Positions 62,181 through 64,000 of a stretch of 64,000 bases of DNA are shown piece by piece. The position numbers were made by a program, and so were the translations under genes. The stretch is taken from the NCBI GenBank assembly GCA_023052935.1, contig CM041292.1:89201169-89265168 (forward strand). The letters run 5' to 3'. Below the pieces are notes generated by a model. The model saw only the letters and a list, made by a program, of their open reading frames with translations, was not told where the DNA came from and made no database searches. The stretch's first letter is position 1, and every line of letters starts with the position of its first letter. Source of the stretch: Piezodorus guildinii (taxonomy: Eukaryota > Arthropoda > Insecta > Hemiptera > Pentatomidae).

Positions 62181-64000
62181 AATACCATCATGTTTCCCAT
62201 CCTCTCCGACGTGGTGATGACTCCTGGGCTGCGTCTGATGAAGATAAAGCCGAGGAATTCGCCACACACCTCTCCAAAGTATTCACTCCTCACCCGGAAT
62301 CCCACATCAATCACACCGCAAAAGTGCAAGACTTTCTTATGTCACCGATTCCACTTTCCCTACCTCCTAAAGCTATTAATCCCTCTGAGGTCAAATATCT
62401 TCTCCAAAAACTGACTCTCCGTAAATCTCCTGGACACGATCTCCTTACTCCCCAGATCCTCCGACAACTTCCGCAGAAAGCTATTATATTCCTTACTTAT
62501 ATTTACAACTGCATCCTCCGCACCACCTATTTTCCACTGTTATGGAAACATTCCACCATCATCCTTTTTTTAAAACCAGGTAAACCTTCCAACAACACTT
62601 CATCCTACAGGCCTATTAGTCTACTCCCCATCCTCTCAAAAATCTTCGAAAGGCTTCTTCTAAAACGTATCCTACCCATATTAGAATCTCAAAATCTTCC
62701 TTCCCATCAGTTTGGATTCCGTCCTCAGCATTCCACAGTTCAACAGGGGCTCCGAGTTGTAGACCATATTTCCTCAGCTCTTGAATGCAAAGAGTATTGT
62801 TCTGGTGCGTTTCTGGACATTGCGCAAGCTTTTGACCGGGTATGGCACACTGGATTACTCTTCAAGCTGAAAACCCATTTACCCCAGTCCCTATACCTCA
62901 TTCTCCGATCCTATCTCTCGAACCGTTCCTTCCGAGTTCGCTGTGGTGAAGAATTTTCTAACCTTTATCCCGTTGAGGCCGGTGTTCCTCAAGGCAGCGT
63001 CTTGGGACCCATCCTCTACATCCTTTACACTGCTGATATTCCTACACATCCTGATACCTTTCTGGCAACTTTTGCAGACGACACCGCCATCCTATCATCC
63101 AGTTCCAATCCTGAAACAGCATCCTTAAACCTTCAGAGACACCTTTTCCTTATCGAACACTGGTGTAATAACTGGCGTGTAAAGGTGAACGAAGCCAAAT
63201 GTAAACACATAACCTTTACTCTTAGACGAAAATCCTGTCCGCCAGTTTATTTCAACTCATTACCGATTCCTCTCTCAGATACAGTCCGGTATCTTGGCTT
63301 ACTGTTAGACAAAAGATTGACTTGGAACCCACATACAAGACTTAAAAGACAAGAACTCAACCGACGATTCGGACAGTTATACCGACTACTCAACAGAAAA
63401 TCTGAACTTACAGTTGAAAACAAATTATTAATCTACAAGACAATACTGAAGCCCATCTGGACCTACGGACTTGAACTGTGGGGGACAGCTAAACGTTCTA
63501 ACATCAAACGCATTCAATCCTTTCAATCCAAAGTCCTCCGTACAATAGTAAATGCTCCTTATTATGTCTCCAATTATACCTTGCACCACGACTTTAATGT
63601 TCCATTTATTTCAGACCTAATTCCATCCAAATTTTCCAAATTCCACCAGAACCTCATTCATCATCCTAATCCTTTAGCTCAATCCCTATCCAGCTCCACT
63701 CATCCATACAACCCACCTAGAAGGTTGAAACGGCAGTGGCCCCGCGACCTTTTGTAAATATATTGGAGTTCTAGCACTGGCTAGATTCTCCACTCAATGT
63801 GATGTATGTATGAGTGTGTGTATGTGTATATAGGTATAAGTGAATTATTGACTTTTGTATTGATTCATTATTGTGTATATATTTTATTGTAATTTTATGT
63901 TGTGTAAATATTGTATGAATGTAGTATGTTTGATATCATTCAGCAATACTATTAATGTCCAAATTGGGACAGATTGTAAAATTTTCTCAATAAAAATTGT
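61610..64000 (+). mobile_element. Jockey LINE (second family), 5'-truncated
   Basis: Starts abruptly within the endonuclease domain (RRPTDPNRNPDILDFFI) right after AACTTAAGGAGA of the host repeat. It carries RT and a 3' UTR that runs to the window edge with AATAAAAATTG at the very end. The target duplication would be beyond position 64000. Confidence 0.9.
62087..63757 (+). CDS. Jockey reverse transcriptase, 556 codons open
   Basis: Intact RT: LRKSPGHDLLTPQILRQLP, SSYRPISLLPILSKIFERL, HQFGFRPQHSTVQQGL, FLDIAQAFDRVWHTGLL, AGVPQGSVLGPILYILYTAD and the catalytic FADDTAIL. It ends NPPRRLKRQWPRDLL at 63757, the same C-terminal signature as the first Jockey family. The only lesion seen is the frameshift at its 5' side. 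Confidence 0.93.
   Translation: MANFRSQSFNSYLSSLSARDNSLWNVTKKILKYHHVSHPLRRGDDSWAASDEDKAEEFATHLSKVFTPHPESHINHTAKVQDFLMSPIPLSLPPKAINPSEVKYLLQKLTLRKSPGHDLLTPQILRQLPQKAIIFLTYIYNCILRTTYFPLLWKHSTIILFLKPGKPSNNTSSYRPISLLPILSKIFERLLLKRILPILESQNLPSHQFGFRPQHSTVQQGLRVVDHISSALECKEYCSGAFLDIAQAFDRVWHTGLLFKLKTHLPQSLYLILRSYLSNRSFRVRCGEEFSNLYPVEAGVPQGSVLGPILYILYTADIPTHPDTFLATFADDTAILSSSSNPETASLNLQRHLFLIEHWCNNWRVKVNEAKCKHITFTLRRKSCPPVYFNSLPIPLSDTVRYLGLLLDKRLTWNPHTRLKRQELNRRFGQLYRLLNRKSELTVENKLLIYKTILKPIWTYGLELWGTAKRSNIKRIQSFQSKVLRTIVNAPYYVSNYTLHHDFNVPFISDLIPSKFSKFHQNLIHHPNPLAQSLSSSTHPYNPPRRLKRQWPRDLL

Noticed and set aside
1..64000. Bacterial-type defence system, CRISPR array or operon
   Set aside because: Introns, LINEs, SINEs and microsatellites show eukaryotic nuclear DNA; no spacer arrays or clustered short genes are present.

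Overview
The window is AT-rich, intron-containing animal DNA. Jockey, CR1-like, R1/I-like, RTE-like and R4/Dong-like LINEs, mariner, a Copia element using the initiator-tRNA-fragment primer, and tRNA-derived SINEs point to an insect. A hemipteran-like genome with large introns is my best guess, but the species cannot be fixed from this sequence. I see no operons, CRISPR arrays, ribosomal RNA or free-standing tRNA genes.

Three host genes are supported. (1) A DDX11/ChlR1-type iron-sulfur DNA helicase lies on the minus strand, about 23.6 kb down to the left edge. Twelve coding exons join with matching phases at every junction but one, and carry Walker A, the SRTHSQL motif, four Fe-S cysteines and DEAH. 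The 3' exons (motifs V/VI) lie beyond position 1, and the start codon and one linking exon were not found. (2) A two-exon TMEM218-like gene (ciliary transition-zone membrane protein family) lies on the plus strand at 26.6-31.2 kb, head-to-head with the helicase. (3) A mitochondrial-type thioredoxin (TXN2-like) lies on the plus strand at 40.9-43.5 kb, with active site WCDPC instead of WCGPC; its first exon was not found.

Most of the rest is transposable elements. 0-24 kb: helicase introns filled with mariner, RTE-like, R1-like, R4/Dong-like and CR1-like fragments, a MITE, SINEs and an unclassified interspersed repeat. 26.9-27.2 kb: a near-perfect 260-bp palindrome with two hammerhead-ribozyme-like cores in the TMEM218 intron. 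32-40 kb: a nearly intact Jockey element (11-bp target duplication, one-base lesion in ORF2) and a decayed CR1-like element with an FP-type ORF1, both minus. 42-43.3 kb: a dead mariner in the thioredoxin intron. 43.5-50 kb: gene-poor AT-rich DNA. 50-59.4 kb: a decayed R1/I-group LINE split by an inverted ~120-bp satellite array and by a Copia element with two apparently identical 198-bp LTRs but no reverse-transcriptase domain. 59.4-60.0 kb: a 327-bp tandem duplication. 60.3-64.0 kb: one copy of the unclassified repeat split by two Jockey insertions.

No host genes here form an obvious pathway. The strongest structure beyond ordinary annotation is the nesting order of the insertions, the palindrome with ribozyme-like cores, the inverted satellite, and the RT-less but young-looking Copia element.
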